This document shows, piece after piece, positions 60,401 to 64,000 of a stretch of DNA of 64,000 nucleotides (positions are counted from its first letter, which is position 1; each line of letters starts with the position of its first letter). A model generated the notes under the pieces. That model had not been told where the DNA came from and did not search any database. It worked only from the letters and a program-made list of their open reading frames with translations. This DNA comes from Balanoglossus misakiensis (lineage: Eukaryota > Hemichordata). A program made the translations under genes and the position numbers. Where the stretch lies: positions 1,860,001-1,924,000 of the forward strand of contig CM082587.2 of the NCBI GenBank assembly GCA_040954595.2, in the 5' to 3' direction.

Positions 60401-61620
60401 CAAAAATCGAAGATTTTTCGACTTTGCGAATTTTTAAAATTTTGTCATTTTTTGAAAAAAACATGGGTTATAGCTCAGGAAAATCGTCATAAATCGAAGA
60501 TTTTTCGACTTTGCGAATTTTCAAAATTTGGTCATTTTTTGAAAAAACCATGGGTTATAGCTCAGGAAAATCGTCAAAAATCGAAGATTTTTTGACTTTG
60601 CGAATTTTCAAAATTTGGTCATTTTTTGATAAAAACCATGGGTTATAGCTCATGAAAATCATCCAGAAATGTCAATTTTTCGACTTCGCGGAATTTCAAA
60701 ATTTGGTCATATTTTGAAAAAACCATGGGTTATAGCTCAGGAAAATCGTCAAAAATCGAAGATTTTTCGACTTTGCGAATTTTCAAAATTTGGACATTTT
60801 TTGAAAAAACCATGGGTTATAGCTGAGGAAAATCGTCAAAAATCGAAGATTTTTTGACTTTGCGAATTTTCAAAATTTGGTCATTTTTTGAAAAAACCAT
60901 GGGTTATAGCTCAGGAAAATCGTCAAAAATCGAAGATTTTTCGACTTTGCGAATTTTCAAAATTTGGTCATTTTTTGAAAAAAAACCATGGGTTATAGCT
61001 CAGGAAAATCATCCAGAAATGTCAATTTTTCGACTTCGCGGAATTTCAAAATTTGGTCATTTTTTGATAAAACTATGGGTTATAGCTCATGAAAATCATC
61101 CAGAAATGTCAATTTTTCGACTTCGCGGAATTTCAAAATTTGGTCATTTTTTGATAAAAACCATGGGTTATAGCTCATGAAAATCATCCAGAAATGTCAA
61201 TTTTTCGACTTCGCGGAAGTTCAAAATTTGGTCATTTTTTGATAAAAACCATGGGTTATAGCTCATGAAAATCATCCAGAAATGTCAATTTTTCGACTTC
61301 GCGGAATTTCAAAATTTGGTCATTTATTGATAAAAACCATGGGTTATAGCTCATGAAAATCATCCAGAAATGTCAATTTTTCGACTTCGCGGAATTTCAA
61401 AATTTGGTCATTTTTTGATAAAAAACATGGGTTATAGCTCATGAAAATCATCCAGAAATGTCAATTTTTCGACTTCGCGGAATTTCAAAATTTGGTCATT
61501 TTTTGATAAAAACCATGGGTTATAGCTCATGAAAATCATCCAGAAATGTCAATTTTTCGACTTCGCGGAATTTCAAAATTTGGTCATTTTTTGATAAAAA
61601 CCATGGGTTATAGCTCATGA
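57411..61620 (-). repeat. 4.2-kb superunit, copy 2
   Basis: Nearly identical to copy 1 over its whole length. It carries one extra 87-bp monomer at about 60.27-60.36 kb, after which the offset becomes 4,198. The copy ends at the palindromic orientation switch at about 61630. Confidence 0.88.
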
Positions 61621-61633
61621 AAATCATTTCTGG

Positions 61634-62155
61634 ATGATTTTCATGAGCTATAACTCATGGTTTTTGTCGAAATATGAAGAAATTTTGAAAACTCGCGAAG
61701 TCGAAAAATTGTCATTTCTGGATGATTTTCATGAGCTACAACCCATGGTTTTTGTCGAGAAATGAAGAAATTTTGAAAACTCGCAAAGTCGAAAAATGTT
61801 CATTTCTGGATGATTTTCATGAGCTATAACCCATGCTTTTTGTCAAAAAACGGCCAAATTTCGAAAACTCGCAAAGTCGAAAAATTGTCATTTCTGGATG
61901 ATTTTCATGAGCTATAACCCATGGTTTTTATCAATAAATGACCAAATTTTGAAATTCCGCGAAGTCGAAAAATTGACATTTCTGGATGATTTTCATGAGC
62001 TATAACCCATGGTTTTTATCAAAAAATGACCAAATTTTGAACTTCCGCGAAGTCGAAAAATTGTCATTTTTGGATGATTTTCATGAGCTATAATCCATGG
62101 TTTTTGTCGAGAAATGAAGAAATTTTGAAAACTCGCAAAGTCGAAAAATTGTCAT
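61634..62155 (+). repeat. Diverged right-edge satellite monomers, plus orientation
   Basis: About six units with the edge-type variants GAAGAAATTTTGAAAACTCG and AAATTGTCATTTCTGGATG and GTTTTTGTCGA in place of GTTTTTATCAA. They differ clearly from the homogeneous core, as expected at an array border. The repeat stops abruptly at 62155 within a unit. Confidence 0.93.
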
Positions 62156-62658
62156 TGTGCATTCGTATTCTGGGTGCGCATCATCAGAAAAGTGTTTCTC
62201 TGAGTTGTAAAGTCGATTGAAATGTAATCAATTAGATTCCCTGGAAACGTTTCCAATCTAGAAAGTTGCCATGCGAGAACGGGACAATTCATCTAGTGTA
62301 TATTAAAGACACCAATAAAAAGCAACAGGTAACCACGACCTCCGCCGAAAACAATTAACATCTAATGTGTGAATTTCCTCTCAGGTGCAATTTTAGAGAT
62401 AGATTCTTGTTAACCTAATTACTCAAGCCGATAGCACCCTGGTTTATGATATTCTGACACTTATTGAAGAATGATACTAAGTTCTACTAAAACAGTAGCG
62501 TTGGCGATTAACTTGTGCAAATCTACGCCACATCTTTTTACCAATAGTTGGCAAGACTTGTTCTGTTGTTGTCGTGTTATGTGCTGTAGCAACACAATGA
62601 GGTAAATTAGCGGATTTATCCTATCCAAATTGTTGAAAAATTTATGAAACAAACTTAC
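62156..62658. other. Right flank of the satellite, unique sequence
   Basis: No repeat and no clear gene. A short minus-strand segment between TTGCTACAG and GTAAAAAG (about 62540-62580) could splice in frame to the candidate exon at 62659-62704, but its content (a threonine-rich stretch) is not informative. Confidence 0.4.
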
Positions 62659-62704
62659 CTTGTTTGATAGACAGAAACACTTCTCTGGGGTTAGCGTCGG
62701 CCAT
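62659..62704 (-). CDS. Candidate first coding exon of an unrecognised gene
   Basis: Minus strand: ATG at 62704, encoding MADANPREVFLSIKQ and one further base, then a strong donor GTAAGT. The peptide looks like a typical animal N-terminus, and its end coincides with a consensus donor. If real, the following intron runs into the satellite array and the rest of the gene lies beyond or in the 500 bases before it. I do not recognise the protein, and one short exon is weak evidence. Confidence 0.3.
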
Positions 62705-64000
62705 GTCTAGTGAGATTATGCAAGTCAATATTTTATGGTGGCTTTTAGCCTTTAATGTCTTGTAAAGGTTACGTCGCGCCATGTGTGCGCTTTGGGAGTG
62801 GCCCCTGCTTCTTACCTGCCATCAATCATTAATGGTAATGTTCTGTCAGCTGTACGAAAGCGATATACTGTATGTCTATACCTTGGAAGGTAGGTGCAGA
62901 GCGAGAATTGGTGTTCCACACGTCTCCTTGGCATACTCTTCTCAATTAATGCTTCTCGTGTGTCTGAGAGTAAGAAACCCAGGACGGATAGAAAAACATA
63001 ACACCAAAATTCAATTCCGCGTTGTCATTTGAGAATTTCCTGAAGTAGAAGTCTGTATCGAAGACAATATCCCCCCTGGGTTTTTTTAATATTTAGTGGG
63101 ATATCATGACAAATCAGGTAAATGAGTGACGCAATACAAATCCAGGAGCCATACCGACGTAGAGATCAATTGGAAAAAAAAGATCTGGATAGAGCAGGAA
63201 AGTGTTCGAGTATTCAAGCCACGCACACGTTTGTGATTTTTGCAAGACTACCAATCAGATTGCGACTATTAAACCTTATTTTGATTAAACTCAGAGAATG
63301 TCTCCTCAAACGAAACGCAATTTCCTCATAAAAGCCAAAAGTGAAAACCGCCGTGCCGCTTTGCAGGTGCAGTCATCGTAATTCCGGTCGTTGCCGTAGA
63401 TCCAGGATAGCAAAGCCCATTGGAAGGGACGGGTCAGTTTCTCCGGCTGGGGGTATATTATATTTGCGCACAACTGAATTGGCTAACCCTTAATGGAAAT
63501 GTAAAACAGAGTGACCCCCATCCCTTGCCAACTGAATAGTCCCTTAGACTGCAAACGACGGATTCGTTGCAGTAATCGATAGAGTTTTTTAAATGGATGA
63601 CGGCGTGCAGTCGACGACACGAAACTGATGTACAACTATCGGCTGAAAATAAAAACATTTTCGCAGCCACGCACCGGAATGTGCCCTAACATACTTACAG
63701 TTTGCATTAACCTACACGTCCAACCTATCACAACCAAACAACACCTCGCAGTTTTAAATTTGTGAGTTTCATGTCCTTGGACGCGATTATTTTCTCTGTG
63801 TTAGACCAAATCCATTCACTGACGCATGAAGCCCGTCACGTACTGACAAGAAAGCTACTGATTCTAAGCCTACTTCTAGAGATGTATACGGATGTAGTAA
63901 ACATGCATACAACTCTTCAATTTGAGACGTATGTCTGAGCACGCCTACTCCCACAGCAATCGAAAACCAATCGTTAGAACTTGAAGAATGACTCAAGAAA
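62705..64000. other. Right end of the window, no assigned feature
   Basis: Unique sequence without repeats. Open frames of 60-83 codons on both strands show no motifs and no splice support. The region upstream of 62704 would hold the promoter of the candidate gene if that exon is real. Confidence 0.45.

Larger units (their letters stand above)
50063..61630 (-). repeat. Satellite array, inverted block of mixed core and edge monomers
   Basis: From about 50063 the repeat reads as the reverse complement (CCATGGGTTATAGCTCAGG). Core-type units (GACTTTGCGAATTTTC) alternate with edge-type units (CATCCAGAAATGTCAATTTT and GACTTCGCGGAATTTC). Hybrid units combine one half of each, for example CATCCAGAAATCGAAGATTT at 50352 and 53228. 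The block is ordered into superunits of about 1.13, 1.39 and 4.1 kb. The right end is an almost loopless palindrome around 61630, where the plus orientation resumes. Divergence is greater than in the main block. Confidence 0.97.

Noticed and set aside
30123-61180. Dozens of 60-390-codon frames in the satellite as protein genes
   Set aside because: All are the same 29-residue repeat in two frames, caused by a period divisible by three. There is no leader, no unique sequence and no splice context.
29952-61630. CRISPR-like array
   Set aside because: Units are contiguous with no variable spacers, the repeat is 87-88 bp, and the DNA is eukaryotic.

Overview
The window is eukaryotic. Genes are split by GT-AG introns, there are no bacterial-style operons, and the recognisable proteins are animal ones: heparan sulfate 2-O-sulfotransferase, the C9orf78/TLS1 splicing factor, GT12 beta-1,4-GalNAc transferases, a galactose-3-O-sulfotransferase and a peptide GPCR of the galanin/kisspeptin/allatostatin-A type. 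Gene content, compact introns and intronless GT12 copies suggest an invertebrate, most likely a deuterostome such as a cephalochordate, hemichordate or echinoderm. The species cannot be fixed from the sequence alone.

Layout: 1-4913 holds the 3' half of HS2ST1 (+). 8380-11366 holds an 11-exon C9orf78 orthologue (-). 11756-13297 and 14121-15626 are two tandem, single-exon GT12 genes (-); the second has lost the DDD metal-binding motif. 18006-20868 is a five-exon GAL3ST-like gene (+) with an extra C-terminal region. 21616-24358 is a two-exon rhodopsin-class GPCR (-). From 24.4 to 29.8 kb the sequence is mostly non-coding, with microsatellites and one candidate terminal exon.

From about 29.8 to 62.16 kb there is a 32-kb tandem satellite with an 87/88-bp monomer, roughly 370 copies. 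It switches orientation three times: a diverged minus edge, a plus block to 50.06 kb, a minus block to 61.63 kb, and a short diverged plus edge. The minus block contains two tandem copies of a 4.1-kb superunit with smaller higher-order units nested inside. The long reading frames across the array are a by-product of a monomer length divisible by three. The right flank (62.16-64 kb) is unique sequence with at most one candidate first exon.

Four of the six genes act on glycans in the Golgi: HS2ST1, two GT12 proteins and GAL3ST. GT12 and GAL3ST enzymes can modify the same glycolipid or LacdiNAc-type acceptors in other animals, so the 11.7-20.9 kb cluster may be functionally linked; this is inference. 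The strongest candidates for something undescribed are the satellite architecture, the DXD-less GT12 paralogue, the GAL3ST C-terminal extension, and a 70-bp palindrome with exact 9-bp flanking duplications.
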